Positions 52,027 through 61,025 of a DNA stretch of 64,000 nt are shown here, piece by piece. The DNA comes from Runella sp. MFBS21 (GTDB lineage Bacteria > Bacteroidota > Bacteroidia > Cytophagales > Spirosomataceae): positions 124,001 through 188,000 of the forward strand of contig NZ_JARNTW010000012.1 in the NCBI RefSeq assembly GCF_029433105.1, in the 5' to 3' direction. The position numbers and the translations under genes are program-made. Under the pieces are notes generated by a model. That model had not been told where the DNA came from. It saw nothing but the letters and a program-made list of their open reading frames with translations, and searched no databases. Positions within the stretch are counted from its first letter, which is position 1; each line of letters starts with the position of its first letter.

Positions 52027-54078
52027 ATGATGAATCCCTTTACTACCAATACTTCACTCACATATGATGAATATGTACGAGAGTGGCGCGATATTCACCA
52101 TCGCTTTCTTACTGATTTTGAGCAGTCTCAATGCTCATTTGTTCCCTATTTTTTACCAGAGTTTTCCCTCAAACTCGACACTTTCCAGCTACTCGAAATC
52201 CTACGACAAAGGCTTGGTAATGACGTTTTTTTGCGGGCTCTCAATCCTGCCGAAACTATTGATTCCCCTGTCAAGAACCAACCCGATAGTCAATGGCTCA
52301 AAAAATCAAATATGGTGGGGGTCAATGTCCGTACGATTGGTAGCTTTTGGAATGTGGTGGCCTATGCACTTACCCTGCCTCAGTTTCATGATTCGGTTCA
52401 TCTATTACCCATCTGGGAACCGGGCGTAGTGGGGAGTTTATATGGAAAAGTAAGTTGGAATATCAATGCAGCGTTTTTTAGTAACAAACTTCAAGAGGCC
52501 CTACCTTGGCTCGACAATGTCGAAAAGCAGCTCAAAGTGGTGGTCAATTTACTCCATGCTTTAGGCAAAACAGTAGGACTTGACGTGATTCCTCACACTG
52601 ACCGTTTTTCGGAAATTGTGCTGATTCATCCTCGGATTTTTGAATGGATACGGCGCGAGGGCGGAGCACTTATCGACCATTCAGAGAATGTATGGCAGCA
52701 AGTGGAAACAGTGATTTGGGCTTTTCTCCAAGAGCACGGCACCGCTGACGGAAGTCAACTCAATTTTGGAAAAGATATTCTTTTCGACCCCGAAATCCCT
52801 CTTTTGAGTGACAAAAAACGTCAAGAAATTATTTTTGGATTTGATCAACAGCAGCGTTTATACCGCAGATTGGCTTTGATGCAAACCTTGATTGCTCAAG
52901 GTTTTGAGACACTTCCTATGACCATGGCACCTCCTTACCGTGGCTTGCATATCAATCCAGAAGTATTTGTACTTGACGAAAGAGATACACCGTGGTTTCA
53001 GTATGAGTTTGACCATCCTCAAGAGATGTCGCGAGTATTTGGGCCATTGACACGCTATCGGTTTTACCATTCCAAAAACAATAATGAAGCGTGGGAATTG
53101 GATTTTAAACACCCTAATGTAGGTGCTTGGCATTATTTTACCAGAAAATATTACGAGTGTCAACAGCTATTCAACTTCGATTTTATGAGAGGCGATATGG
53201 CACACGTCCAAATGCGCCCCGAAGGAGTACCGAGCGATATAGATGCTTTTTATGACCCGCTACGAGCGGTTAAAACTTTTATTCAAAAACGAGGCGTCAA
53301 ATATTTCGCTTTTTATGCCGAGACATTTATCGCTCCCCCCAACGTGATGGGCTACGGCAACGAACTCGACCACCTCGAAGCCATCGATGCCGACGCCACT
53401 CTAGGCGATTTGCAAGCGTCGGTCGTAGGAAGTGCGGAATTTTCTGAACGCTTTTCTCTCTATGACCAACTGCTTCGTACACGGCAATTTGCCCCTAGCT
53501 TTACTATCATCACTGCCGACAAAGACGACCCTCGTTTTGACATTTTTTATCAAAACGGCAATCTAGTGCGGTATTTTATGGGACTTTTTTTGACCGATAT
53601 GCCTAGTTATTACAGCCTAGGTTTTGAAGTACGAAACTTGCATCTTGAACGGGGTAAAAATGAAGAATATACCAAACTGTACGTATTCCAAATCCATGAT
53701 GATAGGGAGGAAGATAAAGTAACTCATGGACCTTTTGAATGGGGAAAGAATGTATCTCAATTTGCAGAACTCAATAAACTACGTCTGTTTGCGGAATCTA
53801 TTTGGAAACACATCCAATCCCAAACAGTGAATTGGCTTGTAGCGCCAAGCACAGCCCCCAACAACAAGCTATGGGTATGGACTCATGCCCCACACGCACG
53901 TTTTGTCTTTGTGGTGAATGTTGACCCCACTACTGAAGCCCAGGTTAAGGGCTTCGATACTTCAAATTATGACCTAGTTTTTAGCACCTCTCACCATCCT
54001 GAAAATCAATTATTTACACCTCCGCTCACAGGCTACATATATCAATCAAAAGAAGCATTTCCAACCTTTAGACTTTAG
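52027..54078 (+). CDS. GH13-like (alpha-amylase-fold) glycosidase, cytosolic
   Basis: About 683 residues from the ATG at 52027 (MMNPFTTNTSLTYDEY). The longer frame starts at 51946, before the terminator hairpin, and should be rejected. The core has TIM-barrel strands typical of GH13: NVRTIGSFWNVVAYAL, VHLLPIWEPGVVGSLYG, LGKTVGLDVIPHTDR, then a nucleophile-type strand FDFMRGDMAHV (Asp390) and an acid-type strand YFAFYAETF (Glu432). NELDHLEAID and ATLGDLQ follow as a possible region IV. The pattern deviates from textbook GH13, and substrate is unknown. It has no signal peptide. It stands alone, so it may serve internal glycogen or trehalose-type sugar turnover (guess). Confidence 0.75.
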   Translation: MMNPFTTNTSLTYDEYVREWRDIHHRFLTDFEQSQCSFVPYFLPEFSLKLDTFQLLEILRQRLGNDVFLRALNPAETIDSPVKNQPDSQWLKKSNMVGVNVRTIGSFWNVVAYALTLPQFHDSVHLLPIWEPGVVGSLYGKVSWNINAAFFSNKLQEALPWLDNVEKQLKVVVNLLHALGKTVGLDVIPHTDRFSEIVLIHPRIFEWIRREGGALIDHSENVWQQVETVIWAFLQEHGTADGSQLNFGKDILFDPEIPLLSDKKRQEIIFGFDQQQRLYRRLALMQTLIAQGFETLPMTMAPPYRGLHINPEVFVLDERDTPWFQYEFDHPQEMSRVFGPLTRYRFYHSKNNNEAWELDFKHPNVGAWHYFTRKYYECQQLFNFDFMRGDMAHVQMRPEGVPSDIDAFYDPLRAVKTFIQKRGVKYFAFYAETFIAPPNVMGYGNELDHLEAIDADATLGDLQASVVGSAEFSERFSLYDQLLRTRQFAPSFTIITADKDDPRFDIFYQNGNLVRYFMGLFLTDMPSYYSLGFEVRNLHLERGKNEEYTKLYVFQIHDDREEDKVTHGPFEWGKNVSQFAELNKLRLFAESIWKHIQSQTVNWLVAPSTAPNNKLWVWTHAPHARFVFVVNVDPTTEAQVKGFDTSNYDLVFSTSHHPENQLFTPPLTGYIYQSKEAFPTFRL

Positions 54079-54132
54079 TGTGCGTCATGGTCAGTAAATA
54101 AAAGTTATTAATCAAACCCAAATACAAAAGCC

Positions 54133-54615
54133 ATGATTAAGTTGATTAGTATGTTATCAGTTGTGATGTTGGTAAGTGCAAGTTGCAACAAAAATGAAGT
54201 AACACCCAACGATGAATTAAACAACGTTGCCAAAATTAAAAACACACGCGGTAATTTTGAAAAATTGTCGGGCAAGTGGATTTTTAAAGAGTATCTCAAA
54301 GACAAAACCGTTCCAGCCAATAGTGAGGCTACTATCGAATTTTCGAAAGGTGAATCTTCTGACATTTTGATAGTAAATGGCCGGTCTTTTGTAAATTTAT
54401 ACTCTACATCTTTTACTTATAACGAAGCTCAATCTACTATTCAAATTGCAGCCCCCATCGGTATGACAAAAATGGCTGGCACTGCCGAACAAATGAAAGC
54501 CGAAAGGGATTTTCATAACAACTTGCAAAATGTGAAGAAGTTTGCAGTAGAAGGCAAGACGCTCAAATTATACGTGGGAGAGCCTGCTACTGAAGTGATG
54601 TTTTTTAATCAATAA
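54133..54615 (+). CDS. META-domain-like lipoprotein
   Basis: A 160-residue lipoprotein: hydrophobic signal and lipobox SASC with Cys18. The mature part has FEKLSGKWIFKEYLKD, TIEFSKG, ILIVNGRSFVNLY and a long block ending VEGKTLKLYVGEPATEVMFFNQ, the layout of META/HslJ domains, though weak. Proteins of this sort act in the periplasm or outer membrane; the function is unknown. Standing alone between the GH13-like gene and a terminator, it is probably monocistronic. Confidence 0.8.
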   Translation: MIKLISMLSVVMLVSASCNKNEVTPNDELNNVAKIKNTRGNFEKLSGKWIFKEYLKDKTVPANSEATIEFSKGESSDILIVNGRSFVNLYSTSFTYNEAQSTIQIAAPIGMTKMAGTAEQMKAERDFHNNLQNVKKFAVEGKTLKLYVGEPATEVMFFNQ

Positions 54616-54635
54616 ATCCCTCCTTCATTGACACT

Positions 54636-54673
54636 AAAACCTCCTTTTCATGATTTTAAAAAGGAGGTTTTTT
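54636..54673 (+). terminator. Terminator between META lipoprotein and flippase
   Basis: A 13-bp perfect stem (AAAACCTCCTTTT / AAAAGGAGGTTTT) with a T-run after it, 20 bases past the lipoprotein stop and seven bases before the flippase stop codon. A-rich and T-rich sides allow use from both directions. Confidence 0.75.
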
Positions 54674-54679
54674 CATAAT

Positions 54680-56191
54680 TTATTTACCCAAATACCCTTT
54701 TGTTTTTTGCCAAATAGACCAAAGGGTTTTGTTGGCATCTTCCGAAATCCTCAACCCCAGCACTCCCCCTCCAAATACCACTACAATCAACAGAGATTTG
54801 AGGGCTATATTTATTAAAATACTCATTAAAGTAGAAGAAGGAGAGGGAATCAGCAGCGAAACGCCATAAGTTATTGCAATCAAGACCATGACCTTGGGTG
54901 TATTGCTTGTAAAGGGTTGCAGACCAAAACGATTATAGATAAACCAAAACTTGATAAAATTGTAAATCGTAAGGGCCACAAGCATCGCCAAAGCCGCTCC
55001 ATTGTAGCCATAAGTCGGAATCAAAATGGCATTGGCAATGATAAGCATGAGGGTTTGAAAAACATAAAAGAAAAGGTCATAACGGTAGTATTTGGAGCCT
55101 ACCAAAATCTCAGAATTAAGACCCGTAGCCATATCAACCAATCTCCCCAAACCTACAAACAACACCACCATTTTACCTTGTTGGTATATTTCAGATTTAG
55201 GGATAATTTTGAAAATACTATCAATATTACACCATATCCCTAAGAACAATAACCCTCCGATAATGAGCAAATTGAGTGATGATTTCTTATAGATTTCGTC
55301 GATATGAGCCATGTCATTTTTTTGCCAAGATTCATTAAGAAGCGGCGTACTGATAGAAGCAAGGGCATTGCGAGGAATCGCAATAATGAGGGCGATTTTG
55401 GCGGCAATGTCAAAGATGGCCGTATTGGTCATTCCATTGCTATAGAGGGGCAAAAAAAACTTCTCAATATTAAGTGCCAAATTGACGCTGATTCCACCCA
55501 TGATTACCCAAAGGCCATATTGCCACATTTCACGAAAAACGGGCTTTCGAATAAAACTAAAATCAACCTTCCAATACAACCTCCCAAGCCAATATAAATA
55601 TCCAAAAAGGGCTATTACGGCTACCACATGTACCAAAACCAAGCCCATAATGAGTTCATTAAAAGTAATGAGCTTAAATCCATAGCAAATCGCCAAAAGA
55701 GAATTGGTCAGCTTGATTCCCAGCTCTCGAATAATAGCCGGTACCACAATCCGCAGATGCACCCTAGCATAGGCTTCAAGCACTGCCATGTATACCAAAC
55801 AGAGGGTTAGAGGCAGTAAGTAATAATAGTAACTTACCAAAAGAGGCGAATTTTCTTCGTATAACCATCGAAAAAAATCAACCCCAAATAGGTAAAACAA
55901 CGTAAAAATGAGACATCCTATCAAAGGTGCTACCAGCAGAAACACAAAAAAGCCGTTGTGTTGGTTTCGTTCATTACTGAAACGATTAAAAAACCTAACT
56001 GCTACAAACGGAATTCCGAGCTGCGTAAAAGACGCAAACACCACGGGATAGCTCGTCAGAGCACTATACAAGCCCATTTGGTCAGTCTCCAGAAAATTAT
56101 TGTAGAGGTAAAGGATATTGATGGTTCCTATGACAACTCCTAAATATGTAACTATCGAATTTTTAAGGCTTTGCCTAATAATTACTCCCAT
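54680..56191 (-). CDS. Wzx-type polysaccharide flippase (MATE-like)
   Basis: A 503-residue, highly hydrophobic protein with about 14 spans and the typical start MGVIIRQSLKNSIVTYLGVVIG. The polysaccharide biosynthesis/flippase family is shown by FVAVRFFNRF and the LGRLVDMATGLNSEILVGSKYYRYDLFFYV-type segment near residue 355 (RLVDMATGLNSE). Such proteins move lipid-linked sugars to the outer leaflet of the inner membrane. It belongs to the surface-polysaccharide region at the right end and is divergent from a membrane glycosyltransferase-like gene. Confidence 0.9.
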   Translation of the reverse strand: MGVIIRQSLKNSIVTYLGVVIGTINILYLYNNFLETDQMGLYSALTSYPVVFASFTQLGIPFVAVRFFNRFSNERNQHNGFFVFLLVAPLIGCLIFTLFYLFGVDFFRWLYEENSPLLVSYYYYLLPLTLCLVYMAVLEAYARVHLRIVVPAIIRELGIKLTNSLLAICYGFKLITFNELIMGLVLVHVVAVIALFGYLYWLGRLYWKVDFSFIRKPVFREMWQYGLWVIMGGISVNLALNIEKFFLPLYSNGMTNTAIFDIAAKIALIIAIPRNALASISTPLLNESWQKNDMAHIDEIYKKSSLNLLIIGGLLFLGIWCNIDSIFKIIPKSEIYQQGKMVVLFVGLGRLVDMATGLNSEILVGSKYYRYDLFFYVFQTLMLIIANAILIPTYGYNGAALAMLVALTIYNFIKFWFIYNRFGLQPFTSNTPKVMVLIAITYGVSLLIPSPSSTLMSILINIALKSLLIVVVFGGGVLGLRISEDANKTLWSIWQKTKGYLGK

Positions 56192-56290
56192 TTGTACTTC
56201 TATTTACATTTAAAATATCCCATTTGGCACAATTGTTGAGATTGGCGTTTTGGTATAGTTTTTATTACACTACCCAACCCCAAATTTAAC

Positions 56291-58042
56291 ATGATTACGC
56301 AGGTTTTACGCAAGGAGTCCTCCTTTCTATTTCCGCTTGTTCTTCCCTCAATAGCTATCGGTAGTGCCATGGCGATATGGTGGTTTTACCTTCTGCAATA
56401 CACTTCTAATATTCCCTATTGGGATGATTTTTTGTGGGCGGTCAATTTTATGGCTGACTGGACTCAAGCCCAAGACTCTGCTCAACAATGGCAACATCTA
56501 TTTGGATTTTACTTTGAGCATCGTATCGTATGGTTACGTTTGTTTTTATTGTCGAGTTATTGGCTCAATGGCACTGTCAATTTCCAAGCCCTTTTGTTGA
56601 TTGGTAATAGTGGCTTATTAGTCTTACCATTTTTGTTTTGGAAATCTTTACCCGGCCGTAATTTCGTTGTTAAAATCTCTTATTTATGTCCCATTACTTG
56701 GGTATTATGGCAACCACAATGCTATCACAACATCTTTACCACTTATGGCCTCTCCAATCATTATACCATTTTATTCGTCATAGGAACAATCTATACATTA
56801 ATTTACTTTCCGCACAAGCTCGTTTTAGCTTTATTGCTAGCTTTTTTAGCTACTTTCAACACAGGTACGGGGCTTATTGCTTGGGGCGTAGGTGGTTCTA
56901 TTTTAGTATGGCAAAATAGGCGTAATCATTTAATTATCTGGATACTAGTGGCTCTCATCTGTATAGTTGGGTATTTTGGCGGAGGCGGAAAACCAAGTTC
57001 TTTTGCGCCCCAAAACGTGCCTTTGCTTACCAAAATTCTCAATTTACCCTTTTATCTTCCTACGTTTTTCTTCGATATTTTTGATTTTGGTTCTCTCAAA
57101 GCTGGCAAAATGACAGCAATGCTCATCGGAATACTCAGCTTTGGGGGTTTATTGACTTGGGTATTTTCCCAATTAAGACCTATTTTCCAGGCCTCCCCGT
57201 GGCAGCAAATTCCTCAAATATTGTGGAAATCACGGCAAAACTTAAATTTAAATCAACTGTTTTTATTACACATCGTTTTCTTTTTGGGCATTGTAGGGCT
57301 TGCCGCAGCTTTCAATCGGGTAGGCGTCAAATTTAATCAGTGGTCATTCCCTGACTATTATCGCATCTATTCCCAAATTTTCATAGTTGTCTTGTATAGT
57401 TGGGGGCTACAATATCTTTCATACCGTCTACAAGTCAGGGTCATAGGAATGGTATTTGCAGGTATTTTTTGGATGGCAAGCTATATTATACACACGCCTC
57501 ATATCATCAATTTACACCATCAAATTGAAGCTGATGCTTTCAATTTTAAAGTCAACAGTCGCTGGAGTTTTTATCCGGCTCATCGTGGCTCTCAAGAGTA
57601 TCACCTCATCAATCAAAATACGCATCGAATCATAGAAAGTGGTATTTGGCAAATACCTTCTTTTACCTCTACTTTTCGCCACGAAAGTGTTCACTGCGAA
57701 GATTGTCAACTCAATATCTCCACCGATCATACCAAACCCGCCTTTAAGTTTCAGTATACGGGTTATGAGTCCCATTCAAATACTCAATTTTCGGCCTACC
57801 AAAGCTCTCAGCATTTATGGATAGCTCCTTTGACCCAAACAGTCGCCGATTTAGGATATATGCTCACACATCAATCTCTGACCAAGTCAGAGCCTGTTTC
57901 GGTTGTGAGTATCAATCGTTATTTTTTTGAAGCGACCGATATTCGCCCCTCTATTCTTAAGCATTGGCCATTAAAATCCATTCCGATGCCTATCGATTTT
58001 GTGGGTGATACTGAGTTGTCAGCGGTTCACGTACAACCATAG
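56291..58042 (+). CDS. Polytopic membrane protein, glycosyltransferase-like (GT-C fold candidate)
   Basis: A 583-residue protein with about ten hydrophobic spans in its first 420 residues. An early luminal loop carries IPYWDDFLWAVNFMADWT, a D-D pair in the position where GT-C enzymes keep their catalytic acids. The soluble last 160 residues (from about 420) have a His/Cys segment RHESVHCEDCQLNIS that is not recognised. It is divergent from the flippase and next to methyltransferases, so a role in surface glycan building is likely but no exact family could be assigned. Confidence 0.72.
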   Translation: MITQVLRKESSFLFPLVLPSIAIGSAMAIWWFYLLQYTSNIPYWDDFLWAVNFMADWTQAQDSAQQWQHLFGFYFEHRIVWLRLFLLSSYWLNGTVNFQALLLIGNSGLLVLPFLFWKSLPGRNFVVKISYLCPITWVLWQPQCYHNIFTTYGLSNHYTILFVIGTIYTLIYFPHKLVLALLLAFLATFNTGTGLIAWGVGGSILVWQNRRNHLIIWILVALICIVGYFGGGGKPSSFAPQNVPLLTKILNLPFYLPTFFFDIFDFGSLKAGKMTAMLIGILSFGGLLTWVFSQLRPIFQASPWQQIPQILWKSRQNLNLNQLFLLHIVFFLGIVGLAAAFNRVGVKFNQWSFPDYYRIYSQIFIVVLYSWGLQYLSYRLQVRVIGMVFAGIFWMASYIIHTPHIINLHHQIEADAFNFKVNSRWSFYPAHRGSQEYHLINQNTHRIIESGIWQIPSFTSTFRHESVHCEDCQLNISTDHTKPAFKFQYTGYESHSNTQFSAYQSSQHLWIAPLTQTVADLGYMLTHQSLTKSEPVSVVSINRYFFEATDIRPSILKHWPLKSIPMPIDFVGDTELSAVHVQP

Positions 58043-58075
58043 ATTCACAAAATGCATCACCTAAACTAGCAAGGT

Positions 58076-58999
58076 TCAGTTTTTGCGAAAAACTGCTACT
58101 ACGGTGGCTCCTTGCGGAAACACTGGCAAGCGTTTGACTAGCCAACGAGTAAGTATATGGGTAGTGCTACTAAGGATATTATTGCCCAGTGTCTTATTGA
58201 GCCACAATCTATACGCCATACTACGATTGATAGCTCCCGAAGGCTGAATCGAAATATCAACGATTGACAAATCATATTGGGTAGCCAAATAAGCCAATGA
58301 GCGAGCATCCCAAAGTAGCATATGATGCGGTGGTACATTGAGCGTATGATAGGGATCAAGTGCAAAAATAGGGCTATCATTGTTGGGTACACCGATAGCA
58401 AAGACACCTCCCTTTTTCAGACAAGTCAACGAATCTTTGATAAATTGTCCGACTTCATTGACATGCTCAAACAACTGAAAAGCGCATACCATATCATACT
58501 TTTCTTTGTGCAAAGTGGCGTGCACACCAATAGTCTGGTCGATGATTTGGATTCCCTGTGTTTTACCATAGGCCACTGCCTCAGGGTTAAAATCCAGACC
58601 AATGCCTTCTGCCTTTTTTTCTTTTATTTTCTGCAAGAAATAACCATTGCCACAGCCAATTTCTAATATTTTTTGTCCTTCCTTTATATGTTGAATTGTC
58701 TTCTCATGCTCCCACTTCCACAGCGAATAATAGCCCTTATAAACCCTAGCCAAATCCGCGTAAAATTGTCCATCACCTGCCAATGAAAAAGGATAATAAA
58801 ACCGCAATTGAGAAGTCTGGCATTGGTAAATATCGATATTGTCCAGTCCTTTAAAATAGCTACTTACATCTACGCTAAATTCTTTTTGGTACTGCTCTAT
58901 GATTTGGCTGGCTGACAATTGGCTTTCAAGTACAACATTATCCTTACCAGTAAGTGGGGAAACAACGGTCATTTTAGAATCGAAGAGATTGTTTTTCAT
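58076..58999 (-). CDS. Class I SAM-dependent methyltransferase
   Basis: A 307-residue enzyme. Rossmann-fold motif I is ILEIGCGNGYFLQKI near residue 110 and motif II GIGLDFNPEAV; the post-core DMVCAFQLFEHVNEVGQF and LKKGGVFAIGVPNND follow. The N-terminal 90 residues (MTVVSPLTGKDNVVLES) resemble sugar methyltransferases of polysaccharide clusters. Its substrate is probably an exopolysaccharide sugar or lipid intermediate. It is the last gene in the minus-strand group wecB, methyltransferase, GT4, methyltransferase; a gap of 160 bases precedes it. Confidence 0.88.
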   Translation of the reverse strand: MKNNLFDSKMTVVSPLTGKDNVVLESQLSASQIIEQYQKEFSVDVSSYFKGLDNIDIYQCQTSQLRFYYPFSLAGDGQFYADLARVYKGYYSLWKWEHEKTIQHIKEGQKILEIGCGNGYFLQKIKEKKAEGIGLDFNPEAVAYGKTQGIQIIDQTIGVHATLHKEKYDMVCAFQLFEHVNEVGQFIKDSLTCLKKGGVFAIGVPNNDSPIFALDPYHTLNVPPHHMLLWDARSLAYLATQYDLSIVDISIQPSGAINRSMAYRLWLNKTLGNNILSSTTHILTRWLVKRLPVFPQGATVVAVFRKN

Positions 59000-59159
59000 A
59001 AGTCATTCTATATCAAAGCTTCGCTTTAGTACAATATTTGAAAAGTTATTTAGAAATGGAGTAATAGCTGCAACAAACCGCCTAAGCAATCTCTTGATTA
59101 TCCACCAATTAATACATTTTCAAATTCTTTAATTACGTAGTGTATTGGGAGTAGCTATT

Positions 59160-60254
59160 CTAATTTTTTAAAACCTCCAATAGTTTATCGGTCTGTAAAT
59201 CAATAGCATACTCTTTTATCATTTTTTCACGAGCAGCTTCTCCCATTTGAGCAGCCAATGCGGCATCGGCAAACAATATTGACATAAAATACGCCATATT
59301 CTCAACATCTTGCTCCTCTACCAAATAGCCTGTTTTACCATGTTCTACAGCATCTTTGATACCCGCATGTCGTGTGCTTACGATAGGTAGTCCCGTCGCC
59401 GCTGCTTCCAAAATAGAAGTAGGAGTACCTTCCGAATCATTGTTTTCGGGATTAAACATTGAATGTTGTACAAATAAACGAGCTGCTCTAAGATAGGAGG
59501 CTACTTCACTTGGGTTTTTGACGCCAAGTAGCTGCACGGCATGTCGAAGTTGTAAATCTTCTACTAGTTTTTTACAACTATTAAACAAATCACCATGTCC
59601 AATCATGACCAAACGGGCGTCAGGATGAGTTTCCAAAACCTTGTCAAATGCTTTGATAGTCAAGTGGGGGGCTTTTTTGCCCGTAAAACGCCCCACTGCA
59701 ACTGCCAATTTTTCGGAAGTAGCCGGATTTGCACCAGAAAACTCATGTATTTTTACCCCACACGACACAAAATAGACTTTATCACGAGGAGCGCCTAATT
59801 CCACCAAACGCTCTACCATATCTCTCGACACTGCCACAATTGCTTTAGCGTATCTAAAAATCTTTTGGTATTCGGCCAAGTGTGTTTCTACCGTTTTTTT
59901 TTCAAAAGCATCAAATCCGTGAAAATGCACTACCAGCGGAATTCTGGCCTTGATACAACCATCAATAATTCCTACGCCCGTAGTTCCATATTCTACTATT
60001 ACTACATCAGGCTGCTGTTGAAGTAAATACTTAGCCAAATAGTGCGTGTAAACCTTAGCATACAATACTGGAATAAGCCTTTTGATAAAAACCCTAATAG
60101 GTTCACTGAATGGAAAAATAGATTTCCCATTTTGGTCTTCATAAGGTCTTTTTCCGCCTGTAAGTACAAAAAAAGGTTTTAAGTATTCGATATGATACCT
60201 AATAAACGTTTCCGAATAATTCCGTTTATTAGGATGGGCCATTCCTATCTTCAT
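59160..60254 (-). CDS. Glycosyltransferase family 4
   Basis: A 364-residue GT-B enzyme. The N-lobe includes MKIGMAHPNKRNYSETFIRYHIEYL; the donor site is VGRFTGKKAPHLTIKAF, followed by the EX7E motif in EGTPTSILEAAATGLPIVSTRHAGI and DAVEHGKTGYLV. GT4 enzymes add a sugar with retention of configuration. The substrate is unknown; a hexose on a lipid-linked glycan is likely given the neighbours. It starts three bases after a methyltransferase on the same strand, so the two are in one operon with wecB. Confidence 0.92.
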   Translation of the reverse strand: MKIGMAHPNKRNYSETFIRYHIEYLKPFFVLTGGKRPYEDQNGKSIFPFSEPIRVFIKRLIPVLYAKVYTHYLAKYLLQQQPDVVIVEYGTTGVGIIDGCIKARIPLVVHFHGFDAFEKKTVETHLAEYQKIFRYAKAIVAVSRDMVERLVELGAPRDKVYFVSCGVKIHEFSGANPATSEKLAVAVGRFTGKKAPHLTIKAFDKVLETHPDARLVMIGHGDLFNSCKKLVEDLQLRHAVQLLGVKNPSEVASYLRAARLFVQHSMFNPENNDSEGTPTSILEAAATGLPIVSTRHAGIKDAVEHGKTGYLVEEQDVENMAYFMSILFADAALAAQMGEAAREKMIKEYAIDLQTDKLLEVLKN

Positions 60255-60257
60255 ACT

Positions 60258-61010
60258 TTATTTTTTGGCTTTTGCCACTACCAGGTAAGTACATCCGTCG
60301 GTATCAGTGGCTTGTTGAGTATTAATCTTATCAAAAAGTGCAATCAAAGCTTGCATGGGAATCGTGAGCAAAGGACGTAAAAATGACGGAAGTTTGAACA
60401 AAAGCCCATCCTGAAATAGCTGTAACCCCATTGCTGAGCGTCCAATAATTCCACGAAATGCGACCACTTCAAACCCATTTCGCTCTACGATTTTTTTCAA
60501 TCCTGTAGAGGTCCAACGCCAATAATCCGTAGGGTCAGGGTGATACATCCAATACCCGTGCGTTGTCAACAACAAAGTGCCGTCGGGTTTTAAGATACGA
60601 TGCGCTTCACTAAGATAGCCTTCTGGGTCTTCTACATGCTCTAGTACTTGAGTTGAAAGCACTACATCTATCTCGCTATTTCCATATTGAATCTTACTAT
60701 CACTCCCCACAATAATATCAGCATGTGGATTCCATGCCAAATCAATACCTAAATACTGGATATTTTTATTTCTAAAAAGAGAAAGGTAGGGTTTGGTCCC
60801 ACACCCATAGTCGGCCAATGTAATAGTTGTATTTTGGGCAAGAGAAGTCACATGCTTATCGCGCCCCCATTCTACCAATGCACGGAGTTTTTTTAGATAA
60901 TACCAACGCGGATGCCCAAAGGGAGGCTTGATACGATAATGCTCATCGGGATTGTCGGGCAGCGCCTCTGTGCGGACGTTTTGGGACATAGGAATAAATT
61001 TATCAATCAC
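60258..61010 (-). CDS. Class I SAM-dependent methyltransferase
   Basis: A 250-residue enzyme with motif I TLADYGCGTKPYLSLF and motif II YLGIDLAWNPHADIIVG (both short parts), then VVLSTQVLEHVEDPEGYL and ILKPDGTLLLTTHGYW. The sequence matches methyltransferases of lipopolysaccharide or exopolysaccharide clusters. An alternative start is the ATG at 60989 (MSQNVRTEAL), seven codons later. It sits between wecB (15-base gap) and a GT4 gene (3-base gap) in one operon. Confidence 0.9.
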   Translation of the reverse strand: MIDKFIPMSQNVRTEALPDNPDEHYRIKPPFGHPRWYYLKKLRALVEWGRDKHVTSLAQNTTITLADYGCGTKPYLSLFRNKNIQYLGIDLAWNPHADIIVGSDSKIQYGNSEIDVVLSTQVLEHVEDPEGYLSEAHRILKPDGTLLLTTHGYWMYHPDPTDYWRWTSTGLKKIVERNGFEVVAFRGIIGRSAMGLQLFQDGLLFKLPSFLRPLLTIPMQALIALFDKINTQQATDTDGCTYLVVAKAKK

Positions 61011-61025
61011 TTACAAATAATACAA

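Noticed and set aside
58077-58095. 8-bp hairpin at the end of the methyltransferase gene (CAGTTTTT / AAAAACTG)
   Set aside because: It is short, AT-rich, lies partly in the coding end and has no T-tract; support as a terminator is too weak.
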